From Flavobacterium sp. (GTDB lineage Bacteria; Bacteroidota; Bacteroidia; Flavobacteriales; Flavobacteriaceae): a DNA stretch of 35,081 nt. Made by a program: the position numbers and the translations under genes. This document shows, piece by piece, positions 1 to 7,234 of the stretch (positions are counted from its first letter, which is position 1; the number at the start of each line of letters is the position of its first letter). Below the pieces are notes generated by a model. That model searched no databases, was not told the DNA's origin, and was given only the letters and a program-made list of their open reading frames with translations. The stretch covers positions 1 through 35,081 of the forward strand of contig JASLED010000017.1 in NCBI GenBank assembly GCA_030151255.1, given 5' to 3'.

Positions 1-48
1 TTTAAACTGTTTGAAAAACTCATCCGGAAATAGGTCTTTTGTTTCCAT
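1..48 (-). CDS. Transposase, N-terminal 16 codons only (probable IS256 family)
   Basis: Only the first 16 codons are present, starting at an ATG at 48 and reading leftwards out of the window as METKDLFPDEFFKQFK. IS256-family (mutator-type) transposases of Bacteroidota often begin with a similar acidic stretch followed by an FxxQFK-like motif; this comparison is from memory. If correct, the enzyme would be a DDE transposase that moves the element through a circular intermediate. The catalytic domain is not visible, so function rests on this short start plus the terminus-like sequence at 111-137. Some other small cytoplasmic protein remains possible. Confidence 0.45.
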   Translation of the reverse strand, partial: METKDLFPDEFFKQFK

Positions 49-75
49 AACTATGTAAATATTAAATATATAAAA

Positions 76-108
76 AAATTCTGCTCGGTTTTAACCCAAG
101 CAGAATTT
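76..108. repeat. Hairpin between IS terminus and transposase start
   Basis: A perfect 10-bp inverted repeat AAATTCTGCT (76-85) / AGCAGAATTT (99-108) has a 13-base loop that holds a further GGTT/AACC pairing. It lies between the terminal motif and the transposase ATG. Leftward transcripts from the genes at 165-1025 would run into it, so it may terminate read-through or sequester the transposase start. That role is inferred by analogy with other insertion sequences. Confidence 0.6.
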
Positions 109-137
109 TATACTTACACAGTTTTTGGTACAGTGTC

Positions 138-166
138 AAAACCTGCAAATTTTGCAGGTTTTTTTT
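138..166. terminator. Terminator hairpin abutting the IS end
   Basis: Arms AAAACCTGC (138-146) and GCAGGTTTT (154-162) pair perfectly; the AAATTTT loop can extend the stem. A T8 run (159-166) follows on the plus strand, and TTTT follows on the minus strand. It sits directly after the stop codon of the leftward gene ending at 165, and its outer edge coincides with the IS terminus at 137/138. Confidence 0.7.
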
Positions 167-575
167 ATTTCAATTTTTTATAAAAAACGTATTTGCCACC
201 TTTTCTAACATAATCATATTTTACGCCTCCTGCGCAAAGCTGATAATATCCATATAGATTATTTTCTTTTCCACTGATAATAAATATATCGTCAATATTT
301 ACATTGTGTTCTGCTTTTGCTCTTCTTTTAATTTCTTTAATTCTTGAAGGAGATATTGTAACATGTCCGTCTAAAATTGCATTTCGCTCGTCTACGTTAT
401 TGAACTTACAATAATAATATTGTCCCATATCAATAATTTTATCTCCAAAATTTCTATCAGCTTCTGCTTTAATCACAATTTCTTCAATGATTATAGGGTT
501 TGACTTCGGAGTTTCTTGAGCATACAAATTAGCGGACAAAATGCTCAAAAGAAATGTAACGTATAATGATTTCAT
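165..575 (-). CDS. Small secreted protein of unknown function (paralogue A)
   Basis: This 136-residue protein has a clear signal peptide (MKSLYVTFLLSILSANLYAQ), so it is exported to the periplasm or surface. The mature part is mixed alpha/beta. It has two cysteines in the conserved contexts YYYCKF and CAGGVKY, which could form a disulfide, and a basic helix (IKEIKRRAKAEHN) between them. The neighbouring gene (610-1025) is a clear paralogue sharing DMGxYYYCKF, DER, AVLDG/AILDG and CAGGVKY, so the pair arose by tandem duplication. It is probably co-transcribed with that gene, 34 bases downstream of it. I do not recognise the family and assign no function. Length, signal peptide and codon use are those of a real gene. 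Confidence 0.85.
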   Translation of the reverse strand: MKSLYVTFLLSILSANLYAQETPKSNPIIIEEIVIKAEADRNFGDKIIDMGQYYYCKFNNVDERNAILDGHVTISPSRIKEIKRRAKAEHNVNIDDIFIISGKENNLYGYYQLCAGGVKYDYVRKGGKYVFYKKLK

Positions 576-609
576 AGATTAAAAAGTATTGATTTATGTT
601 ACAAATTTT

Positions 610-1025
610 TTATTTTTTTCTATACCAAATGTAAAAATCACCTCTTTTAATATAAGTGTATTTTACACCGCCAGCACATACTTCGTAATTTCCATATCTG
701 GCATTTTCTCTTCCATTAATAATGGATACATCGATAACTTGAACTCCGTGATCACCTGCCACTTTTCTTCTAATTTCTTCCATTCTGTATGGAGAAAATA
801 AGATAAAACCATCTAATACAGCCTGACGTTCGTCGTTACGTGTAAATTTGCAATAATAGTAAGGTCCCATATCCCAAACTTTTCCGTTTAGGTTTTGATA
901 AGCTTCAGTTTTAATGATAACTTCGTTAATTATAGAATTATTTAATTCTTGTTCATTTTCTTGAGCAAAAAGGTTACTTCCAGTCAAAAGTAAAAAGACT
1001 AATAAAAGTAGATTTTTTTTTTCAT
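610..1025 (-). pseudogene. Secreted paralogue B, frame-shifted in a poly-A run after its ATG
   Basis: The body (from about 987 down to 610) is a paralogue of the gene at 165-575, keeping DMGPYYYCKF and CAGGVKY. An ATG at 1025-1023 is followed by ten A (1022-1013). Read literally that frame stops after eight codons (MKKKIYFY, then TAG). With eleven A it reads MKKKNLLLLVFLLLTGSNLFAQ, a textbook lipid-rich signal peptide running straight into the body, and the protein becomes 138 residues, matching its 136-residue sister. The gene is therefore off by one base in a homopolymer. This could be a sequencing error, a true pseudogene, a phase-variable switch, or a gene rescued by transcriptional slippage. 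A TTG at 987 could start the body but would lack a signal peptide. Function is unknown. Confidence 0.75.
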
Positions 1026-1278
1026 AATATTTATATAATATTGTTTGTTTGATAAAAGGTTTAATAAAAATACATTTTTAAAATTGATTAAACAATATTT
1101 AAATTGATATTTATTTAAGTATATTATAGTTTTTAGGCTAATTAAATGTCTTGAAAAATAAAGATACATTTATTCTCATATCAATAATGACTACTATTTT
1201 TCTGCTACAAATAAGAGCAATCAAAGCGCATTAATCTCCTTAAATAATCGCTATTTTTGATATTCAAACTTTTTTAAA
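1026..1278. other. AT-rich gap between divergent genes
   Basis: This stretch of about 250 bases separates the leftward paralogue pair from the rightward rmuC. It should hold both promoters. Only an rmuC -7-like box (1252-1259) is recognisable. I see no conserved small ORF and no RNA gene in it. Confidence 0.5.
1252..1259 (+). promoter_or_regulatory. -7 box of the rmuC promoter
   Basis: TATTTTTG matches the Bacteroidota -7 consensus TAnnTTTG, 19 bases before the rmuC ATG. No TTTG is found at the expected -33 position, so the call rests on one box. Confidence 0.4.
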
Positions 1279-2592
1279 ATGATTTCACAAGAAATAGTAT
1301 TTATTATTGTAGCTGTATTAATTATAATAATTGCTTTTTTGGTAGGCAAGCGCAATAAAAAGAGCAATGTAGAAACTTCTAATGTTATTCAATTGTTGGC
1401 AGAAAAAGAGTTTTTAGCACAGCAAAACAATCAACTTCAAGATGATAAAAAAAAGCTAGAAGAACAAATAGAAATACTTCGTCAAGATAATCAAGAATTG
1501 ATTGCGCGTATTTCTATTCGGGAAACAGAATTACTCAATTTTCGAGAAAAATTAGAAGTACAGCAAAGAGAAACTTTAGTTTTGCAAGAACAATTTTCTC
1601 TTCAGTTTGAAAATTTGGCCAATAAAATTCTGGAAGAAAAAAGCACAAAATTTACTCAATTGAATAAATCGCAGATAGAAAATATTTTAACGCCGTTACA
1701 AGAGAAGATATTTTTATTTGAACAAAAAGTAGAGCAAACACACAAAGAAAGTATTGATTATCATGCATCGCTTCGTCAGCAAATTATTGGGTTGCAACAA
1801 ACTCATGCCAAGATGAGCGAAGAAACACAAAATTTGACCAAAGCATTGAAAGGCGATAATAAAATGCAAGGAAATTGGGGCGAGCTTATTTTGGAAAATG
1901 TATTAGAAAAATCTGGATTAGAAAAAGACAGAGAATACAAAGTACAACCAAGTTATACAACAGATAATGGAAAGCGATTGCAGCCCGATGTGGTAATTTA
2001 TTTGCCCGATGATCGACATTTGGTTGTAGATTCAAAAGTATCTTTAGTTGCTTACGAAAAATATATCAATGCCACAGAAAAACAAGAACAAAATAGATTT
2101 TTACAAGAACATCTTCTATCGATAAAAAGACATATTGACGGATTGTCTGATAAAAATTATTTTGAGCTATATAATGGAACAAGTCCGGATTTTGTATTGA
2201 TGTTTATTCCAATAGAAACTGCTTTTTCTGTAGCAATTAATGCAGATTATTCATTATACACCAATGCGTTTGATAAAAATATTGTAATTGTTACGCCATC
2301 TACATTATTAGCAACTTTGCGCACAGTAGAAACAATGTGGCGCCAACAAAAACAACAAGAAAACGCGTATGAAATTGCAAAACAAGCTGGTTTATTGCAT
2401 GATAAATTTGTTGGTTTGGTGAATGATTTAACTAAGGTTGGTAAAAAAATAGACGAAACAAGAAACGAATATGACAATGCTTTTAATAAGCTTAGCGAAG
2501 GAAAAGGAAATTTAATTTCTTCAGTTCAAAAATTGAAGGATATGGGAGCAAAAGCGAAAAAATCTATCGAAAATTCTCTTTTGAAAGAATAA
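1279..2592 (+). CDS. rmuC: RmuC family DNA recombination protein
   Basis: The 437-residue protein has one N-terminal membrane segment (about residues 5-22). A long Gln/Glu/Lys-rich coiled coil (about 35-200) follows, then the RmuC nuclease-like domain (about 200-425) with the conserved stretches GNWGELILENVLEKSGL, QPDVVIYLPD and DSKVSL. RmuC is named from E. coli, where its loss increases inversions between short inverted repeats. The fold belongs to the PD-(D/E)xK nuclease group, and D...DSKVS is consistent with that. It is probably anchored in the inner membrane facing the cytoplasm. The first ATG after the promoter-like box at 1252 is the natural start. It appears to be transcribed alone, and mgtE follows after 240 bases. 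Identification is firm; the substrate in this organism is not known. Confidence 0.92.
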   Translation: MISQEIVFIIVAVLIIIIAFLVGKRNKKSNVETSNVIQLLAEKEFLAQQNNQLQDDKKKLEEQIEILRQDNQELIARISIRETELLNFREKLEVQQRETLVLQEQFSLQFENLANKILEEKSTKFTQLNKSQIENILTPLQEKIFLFEQKVEQTHKESIDYHASLRQQIIGLQQTHAKMSEETQNLTKALKGDNKMQGNWGELILENVLEKSGLEKDREYKVQPSYTTDNGKRLQPDVVIYLPDDRHLVVDSKVSLVAYEKYINATEKQEQNRFLQEHLLSIKRHIDGLSDKNYFELYNGTSPDFVLMFIPIETAFSVAINADYSLYTNAFDKNIVIVTPSTLLATLRTVETMWRQQKQQENAYEIAKQAGLLHDKFVGLVNDLTKVGKKIDETRNEYDNAFNKLSEGKGNLISSVQKLKDMGAKAKKSIENSLLKE

Positions 2593-2780
2593 AAAAGTAA
2601 CCATAAAAACTAAATTTAGTTTTTAGAAAAAGTTAAATACATTTATTGATAAAATATAGGTTAAAATACGACATGTTTACTTTTTATTTTAAATAAACCT
2701 TGTAGCAAAGGAGAAAAAATAAATTAAAATGTTGAAATGATTATCTTTATTTAAAATTTTAATATCCACTTTCTAAAACG

Positions 2781-2788
2781 TATTTTTG
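2781..2788 (+). promoter_or_regulatory. -7 box of the mgtE promoter
   Basis: TATTTTTG fits TAnnTTTG and lies 44 bases before the mgtE ATG. It is the only consensus-like box in this 240-base gap. A matching -33 element is not evident. Confidence 0.35.
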
Positions 2789-2832
2789 TAGAGAAATCCA
2801 AAAATGTATTAATCACCTAATAAACTAAATCT

Positions 2833-4146
2833 ATGTTTTTTAAGGATATGCATCCTGCAGATATTGCAGAGAACTTAGCAGAAATGAAGCGAGCAGATAG
2901 AAATTTAGCATTTCTAAAACTTTCGCCTGATTTGAAGGTTGAGGTGTTTTCTTTTTTAGATATTGCTACGCAAGAAGCTATTGTACGTAGCATGACAGAA
3001 GAAGATTATGCCGAGGTATTAAATAATTTGGAGCCAGATGATAGAACAGAATTACTGGAAAATATTCCAGACGAATTAATTAAGTATTCTATCAATTTGC
3101 TAAATGATACAGAAAAGCAAATTGCCTTAAATTTGATGGGATATAAAGAAGATAGCATTGCTCGTTTAATGACACCGCTTTATATTCAAACAAAGGCAAA
3201 TAAAACAGTAAAACAAGTTTTTCAGCACATTAAAAAATATGGAAAAAAAGCCGAAACATTAAATTATATTTATATTGTTGATGATAATAATGTATTGATT
3301 GACGATTTAAAAATAGGCGAATTATTATTAGCTGAAGAAGATACATTAATAGCTGAATTAATTGACCACAACTTTGTATCGATTACAACAACAACACCAA
3401 TGGAAGAAGCGTTTGATACGTTTGAAAAGTACGATCGTTCGGCTTTGCCCATAACTACAGAAAAAGGTGTTTTGGTTGGAATAGTTACGTTTGATGATAT
3501 TTTAGATAAAATTAAAGAACGTGATACAGAAGATATTCAAAAATTCGGGGGGATGGAAGAGTTAGATTTGTCATATACTCATACACCTTTATTTGAATTA
3601 GTGCGCAAAAGAGCAGGCTGGTTGATTATATTGTTTTTAGGAGAAATGCTTACTGCATCTGCCATGGGGTATTTTGATGGCGAAATTGAGAAAGCAGTAG
3701 TTTTAGCGTTATTTGTCCCATTAATTATTTCGAGTGGAGGAAATTCGGGTTCTCAGGCAGCATCACTTGTTATTCGTTCAATGGCATTAGGCGAATTGAA
3801 GTTAAGCGATTGGTGGTATGTAATGAAAAAGGAATTAGCTTCTGGTGTAATGTTAGGTGGAATTTTGGCTGTAATTGGTTTTATTCGAATATTAATTTGG
3901 CAAGAAACAGGATTGTATGATTATGGCGAACACTGGTTATATATAGGTTTGAGTGTTTCTGTTTCTTTAATTTTTATTGTACTTTGGGGTACATTATCAG
4001 GATCGTTAATTCCGTTTGTACTTAGAAAGTTTGGAATGGATCCTGCTACAGCATCAGCGCCGTTTGTAGCAACATTAGTAGACGTTTCTGGATTAATTAT
4101 CTACTTTACAATTGCAGCGTTGTTTTTATCCGGAAAATTACTTTAA
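2833..4146 (+). CDS. mgtE: Magnesium transporter MgtE
   Basis: The 437-residue inner-membrane Mg2+ channel has the full MgtE layout. The N domain (residues 1 to about 125) carries HPADIAE near its start. Two CBS domains follow (about 130-255), with RSALPI and GIVTFDDI in the second. A pore domain with about five membrane segments closes the protein (about 275-437) and contains SSGGNSGSQAASL, DPATASAPFVATLVD and the exit segment. In characterised MgtE proteins, Mg2+ bound to the N and CBS domains closes the pore, so uptake falls when cytoplasmic Mg2+ is high. The start is the first ATG after an in-frame stop a few codons upstream, which leaves the N terminus some 10-20 residues shorter than many relatives. 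It is a single-gene unit ended by the terminator at 4152. Confidence 0.93.
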   Translation: MFFKDMHPADIAENLAEMKRADRNLAFLKLSPDLKVEVFSFLDIATQEAIVRSMTEEDYAEVLNNLEPDDRTELLENIPDELIKYSINLLNDTEKQIALNLMGYKEDSIARLMTPLYIQTKANKTVKQVFQHIKKYGKKAETLNYIYIVDDNNVLIDDLKIGELLLAEEDTLIAELIDHNFVSITTTTPMEEAFDTFEKYDRSALPITTEKGVLVGIVTFDDILDKIKERDTEDIQKFGGMEELDLSYTHTPLFELVRKRAGWLIILFLGEMLTASAMGYFDGEIEKAVVLALFVPLIISSGGNSGSQAASLVIRSMALGELKLSDWWYVMKKELASGVMLGGILAVIGFIRILIWQETGLYDYGEHWLYIGLSVSVSLIFIVLWGTLSGSLIPFVLRKFGMDPATASAPFVATLVDVSGLIIYFTIAALFLSGKLL

Positions 4147-4151
4147 AATAT

Positions 4152-4187
4152 AAAAGGCTTGAAAAATTATTTCAAGCCTTTTTTTTA
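4152..4187. terminator. Bidirectional terminator between mgtE and the gene at 4185
   Basis: A perfect 13-bp stem, AAAAGGCTTGAAA (4152-4164) / TTTCAAGCCTTTT (4170-4182), has loop AATTA and is followed by a T run on the plus strand. It sits between two convergent stop codons and has A-rich sequence on the other side, so it can serve both genes. Confidence 0.85.
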
Positions 4188-4481
4188 TTTTTTGTTTGTA
4201 GTTGTTTCTACTTTTTGAATACTGATATTATTTGGAATATTGTAATAAACATCTTTGTCTTTATCAATGTTTACAACCTCTTCTATAGTTTCATTTACTT
4301 TAATATAATCTATTTTTCCTTCTTCGGTTGTTTTAGCATTGCTGCTACATTTACTTTTAGAATCAGAATTTTTATCTGAAGATGAGCAACATGAAGTTTT
4401 TGCTTTTTTATTAGAATTATCTTGTGCAAAAACAACAATTCCACCTAATAAGCATAATCCTAAAATCATTTTTTTTATCAT
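4185..4481 (-). CDS. Small exported Cys/Ser-rich protein, unknown function
   Basis: The 98-residue product has a signal peptide (MIKKMILGLCLLGGIVVFAQ). A short, strongly polar region follows with Cys-Cys and a third Cys in a Ser/Lys/Asp context (TSCCSSSDKNSDSKSKCSS, about residues 29-47). A Glu/Asp-rich tail carries VxxxVNIDKDKDVYYNIP. The clustered cysteines could bind a metal or form disulfides, but no known motif is complete. An ATG four codons in (M5) is an alternative start. It lies just downstream of the MFS gene on the same strand, with a 37-base gap, and may be co-transcribed with it. I do not recognise the family. Confidence 0.7.
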   Translation of the reverse strand: MIKKMILGLCLLGGIVVFAQDNSNKKAKTSCCSSSDKNSDSKSKCSSNAKTTEEGKIDYIKVNETIEEVVNIDKDKDVYYNIPNNISIQKVETTTNKK

Positions 4482-4518
4482 AATTCAATAGTTTTGGTTG
4501 AGATAAATATAATGAATT

Positions 4519-5760
4519 TTATTGTTCAATGAATTTTACTTTTTTCATATTTGGTAAAAAAGCTGCAATAACTCCAATTAATGGTAAATAGGCACAAACT
4601 TGATAAATGTATTCGATAGAGGTATGATCTGCCCACCATCCTAACACAGCCGAACCCAATCCGCCCATTCCAAAAGCAAATCCGTAGAATAAGCCAGAAA
4701 CCATTCCAATTTTTTTAGGTAATAATTCTTGCGCGTATACTAAGATAGATGGAAATGCAGAGGCCATAATAAAACCAATAATAACAATTAAAATTCCAGT
4801 CCATTCTAATCCAACATGAGGCAACAATAAGGTAAAAGGAGCTGCTCCTAACACTGAAAACCAAATAATAAATTTTCTACCGATTTTATCACCTAAAAAT
4901 CCGCCAATTAGCGTTCCAAGTGCTATAGCAAGTAAAAAATAAAATAAATAAACCTGAGCTTCTATTTCCGAAATACCAAATTTATCCATGGTATAAAATT
5001 GGAAATAACTTGAAATACTTGCTACATAAAAGTATTTTGAAAAGATAAGAAGTAAAAGAATAACAATTGCACTGTTGATTTTAAAATGAGAAAGTTGAGG
5101 CAATAATATTTTCTTCTTTGCTTGTTTTTTTACGTGTTGTAAAACCCCTTTGTACCAATTACCAATAGCATAATAAGTAAATTGAGCTATAATTGCTATT
5201 GCTAAAAACCACATTAAATGTTGCTGTCCTTTTGGTATTACCAACCAAGCAACCAATAGCGGAGCTAAGGCTGTCCCCATATTTCCACCAATTTGAAAAA
5301 TAGATTGTGCTAAGCTTCTTTTTCCTCCAGAAGCCAAAAATGACACTCTTGAAGATTCTGGATGGAAGATAGAAGAACCTATTCCAATACAGATTACAGC
5401 TATTAAAATCCAAGTGTAATTAGGTGCAAATGCAAGCATAATAACACCAATTGCAGTAAAAATCATTCCATAGATTTGCGAATATGGTTTTGGATTTTTA
5501 TCGGTATAATTTCCAACTAATGGCTGTAACAAAGAAGAAGATATTTGAAAACAAAAAGTAATAAATCCGATTTGAGCAAAATTCAAATTATAGTTATCTT
5601 TTAGAATTGGATAAATTGCAGGAACAATAGCTTGTAATAAATCATTGCACAAATGACCAAAGCTTATAGCTATTAAAATTGGATAAACGGTTTTGTTTGA
5701 AGAGGTTTGTTCGCTTATTTTTTCAACGATTTTATTCTTCAAATGTAGAATTGTATTCAT
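4519..5760 (-). CDS. MFS transporter, fosmidomycin resistance (Fsr) type
   Basis: This 413-residue inner-membrane carrier has about twelve membrane segments in two six-helix halves joined by a basic loop (VLQHVKKQAKKK, about residues 204-215). The stretches FGHLCNDLLQAIVPAIYPILK, FHPESSRVSFLASGGKRSLAQS and QIGGNMGTALAPLLVAW are diagnostic of the Fsr/YfnC-like branch of the major facilitator superfamily. E. coli Fsr exports fosmidomycin, but the natural substrate is unclear and may be another small anion or metabolite. The D-K/R cluster GDKIGRK in the second half matches the MFS loop motif. It is transcribed leftwards, probably with the small Cys-rich gene, from the gap shared with meaB. Confidence 0.88.
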   Translation of the reverse strand: MNTILHLKNKIVEKISEQTSSNKTVYPILIAISFGHLCNDLLQAIVPAIYPILKDNYNLNFAQIGFITFCFQISSSLLQPLVGNYTDKNPKPYSQIYGMIFTAIGVIMLAFAPNYTWILIAVICIGIGSSIFHPESSRVSFLASGGKRSLAQSIFQIGGNMGTALAPLLVAWLVIPKGQQHLMWFLAIAIIAQFTYYAIGNWYKGVLQHVKKQAKKKILLPQLSHFKINSAIVILLLLIFSKYFYVASISSYFQFYTMDKFGISEIEAQVYLFYFLLAIALGTLIGGFLGDKIGRKFIIWFSVLGAAPFTLLLPHVGLEWTGILIVIIGFIMASAFPSILVYAQELLPKKIGMVSGLFYGFAFGMGGLGSAVLGWWADHTSIEYIYQVCAYLPLIGVIAAFLPNMKKVKFIEQ

Positions 5761-5780
5761 GTTGTTTTATTAATAAAGTG

Positions 5781-5788
5781 CAAAGTTA
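5781..5788 (-). promoter_or_regulatory. -7 box for the MFS gene
   Basis: On the minus strand TAACTTTG fits TAnnTTTG, 20 bases before the ATG at 5760, which predicts a very short leader. No -33 TTTG is evident. Confidence 0.4.
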
Positions 5789-5813
5789 AACATCTATATT
5801 TTTAAATGTGATT

Positions 5814-5821
5814 TACTTTTG
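5814..5821 (+). promoter_or_regulatory. -7 box for meaB
   Basis: TACTTTTG fits TAnnTTTG, 42 bases before the proposed meaB start. It is 25 bases from the divergent box at 5781, so the two promoters share a compact control region. Confidence 0.4.
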
Positions 5822-5863
5822 TATTTTTAGTAATTTTACTTCCAAGCACATAAAAAAAGTATT

Positions 5864-6967
5864 TTGAATATTAAAAAAAAATCTTCAGAAAAGTCTGCAT
5901 TACAAGAAATAGCAGGTGTAGAGCAACCAAATGTTACAAGTAATTCTGCAATTGAAAAATTTCAACAACGCAGAAAAAAACGTATTTCACCAGAAGAACT
6001 AATCAGTAGAATTATAGCGAAAGACAAAGTGGCACTTAGTCAGGGAATTACATTGATAGAAAGTTTGAATGTACAGCATCATAAATTGGCAGAACAAGTA
6101 ATTGAAGGCTGTTTACCACATGCAAATCGTTCAATTCGTATAGGAATTACAGGAGTGCCAGGTGTGGGTAAAAGTACTTTTATAGAATCGTTTGGAAAAT
6201 TACTAACTTCATTTGGTAAAAAAGTAGCTGTGCTTGCTATTGATCCAAGTAGTAGTGTTACTGGAGGAAGTATTTTGGGCGATAAAACAAGAATGGAAGA
6301 ATTGGTAAAAGATGAAAATGCCTTTATACGTCCATCTGCTTCTGGCGATAGTTTAGGAGGTGTTGCTAGAAAAACGCGCGAAAGTATTATTCTTTGTGAA
6401 GCTTGTGGATTTGATACTGTTTTGGTAGAAACTGTGGGCGTTGGGCAAAGCGAAACTGCAGTGCAAAGTATGGTAGATTTTTTCTTATTGCTTAATCTTG
6501 CAGGTGCAGGTGATGAATTACAAGGAATAAAACGCGGTATTATGGAAATGGCTGATGCAGTGGTAATTAATAAAGCGGATGGCGAAAATGTAAGACGTGC
6601 ACAAATGGCAAAAGTAGATTATAACAGAGCTTTACATTTATTTCCTCAAAAAGAATCTGGATGGTCACCAAAGGTGCGTACATGTAGTGCTATTAATCAT
6701 TCGGGAATAAAAGAAATTTGGGAAATGATTGTTAGTTATGTTGAATTAACGAGTGAGAATAACTATTTTGAAAATCGCAGAAAAGAACAAAATCAATATT
6801 GGATGATGGAAACTATTAACGAACAATTGTTAATGCATTTCTATAATAATCTGATTATTAAAGAACAGATTGTAGAAAATAAAAGAGCAGTGCAAAATAG
6901 CGAAAAATCGCCTTTTACAGCTGCTCAAAATATTTTGAAGTTATATTTAAAAGGAATGGAAGATTAA
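5864..6967 (+). CDS. meaB: GTPase MeaB, methylmalonyl-CoA mutase chaperone
   Basis: The 367-residue cytoplasmic G3E-family GTPase has its P-loop at about residues 94-104 (GITGVPGVGKST), AIDPSSSVTGGSILGDKTRM (switch region), ETVGVGQSE, and the guanine-specificity motif NKADG. MeaB/ArgK proteins guard cobalamin-dependent methylmalonyl-CoA mutase, gating cofactor loading and protecting it from inactivation. The mutase itself is not in this window. The start is unusual: no in-frame ATG precedes the conserved region, and the best start is TTG at 5864, giving MNIKKKSSEKSALQE, which resembles relatives. An A9 run follows within the first codons. The stop codon overlaps that of the convergent gene at 6964. 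Confidence 0.9.
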   Translation: MNIKKKSSEKSALQEIAGVEQPNVTSNSAIEKFQQRRKKRISPEELISRIIAKDKVALSQGITLIESLNVQHHKLAEQVIEGCLPHANRSIRIGITGVPGVGKSTFIESFGKLLTSFGKKVAVLAIDPSSSVTGGSILGDKTRMEELVKDENAFIRPSASGDSLGGVARKTRESIILCEACGFDTVLVETVGVGQSETAVQSMVDFFLLLNLAGAGDELQGIKRGIMEMADAVVINKADGENVRRAQMAKVDYNRALHLFPQKESGWSPKVRTCSAINHSGIKEIWEMIVSYVELTSENNYFENRRKEQNQYWMMETINEQLLMHFYNNLIIKEQIVENKRAVQNSEKSPFTAAQNILKLYLKGMED

Positions 6968-7209
6968 TCTTCCGCTCCTTCTTCTTCTACATATCGCTCC
7001 ATTTCTCTTTCGTAAAATTCTCCTGCTTTTACGATTAATGCTTCCATTTCAGCTTCCACTTCAGCTTCATCAGCCTCTTCAATTGTTTCTAAAAATTCAA
7101 TTTCTTCTGAATTTAAGTTTACAATAAAACGAGGAAATTCTAGATGAATAACAAAAATATCTTCTAAATAATCTGTATTGTCTGCTAAAACAAATTTTGG
7201 TAATTCCAT
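6964..7209 (-). CDS. Conserved acidic protein, unknown function
   Basis: The 81-residue cytoplasmic protein has no signal or membrane segment. It begins MELPKFVLADNTDYLEDIFV, continues with an IHLEFPRFIVNL strand pair, and ends in a very acidic helix (EEADEAEVEAEMEALI to EEEGAED). Proteins with this start are, from memory, common as conserved hypotheticals in Flavobacteriaceae, but no function is known to me. The gene is convergent with meaB and the two stop codons overlap within a TTAA. It lies 25 bases after the start-proximal side of the leftward block; the MATE gene on the same strand begins further upstream, so they may form one transcript. Confidence 0.75.
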   Translation of the reverse strand: MELPKFVLADNTDYLEDIFVIHLEFPRFIVNLNSEEIEFLETIEEADEAEVEAEMEALIVKAGEFYEREMERYVEEEGAED

Positions 7210-7234
7210 GATATATAAATTTAATTAGATTTTA

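Larger units (their letters stand above)
1..137 (-). mobile_element. Right end of a probable IS256-like insertion sequence
   Basis: The element runs off the left edge. The minus strand shows a terminal motif beginning GACACTGTACC at 137 and running through TGTGTAA, then about 70 non-coding bases, then the start of an ORF reading out of the window. A terminus ending in TGTGTAA just before a transposase gene is typical of IS256-family elements as I know them, and the ORF start agrees. The other end and the target duplication lie outside the window, so both the family and the exact boundary are inferred. Confidence 0.5.

Noticed and set aside
589..801. 70-residue plus-strand ORF opposite the secreted paralogue
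   Set aside because: It is antisense to the conserved paralogue and lacks any signal or motif of its own.
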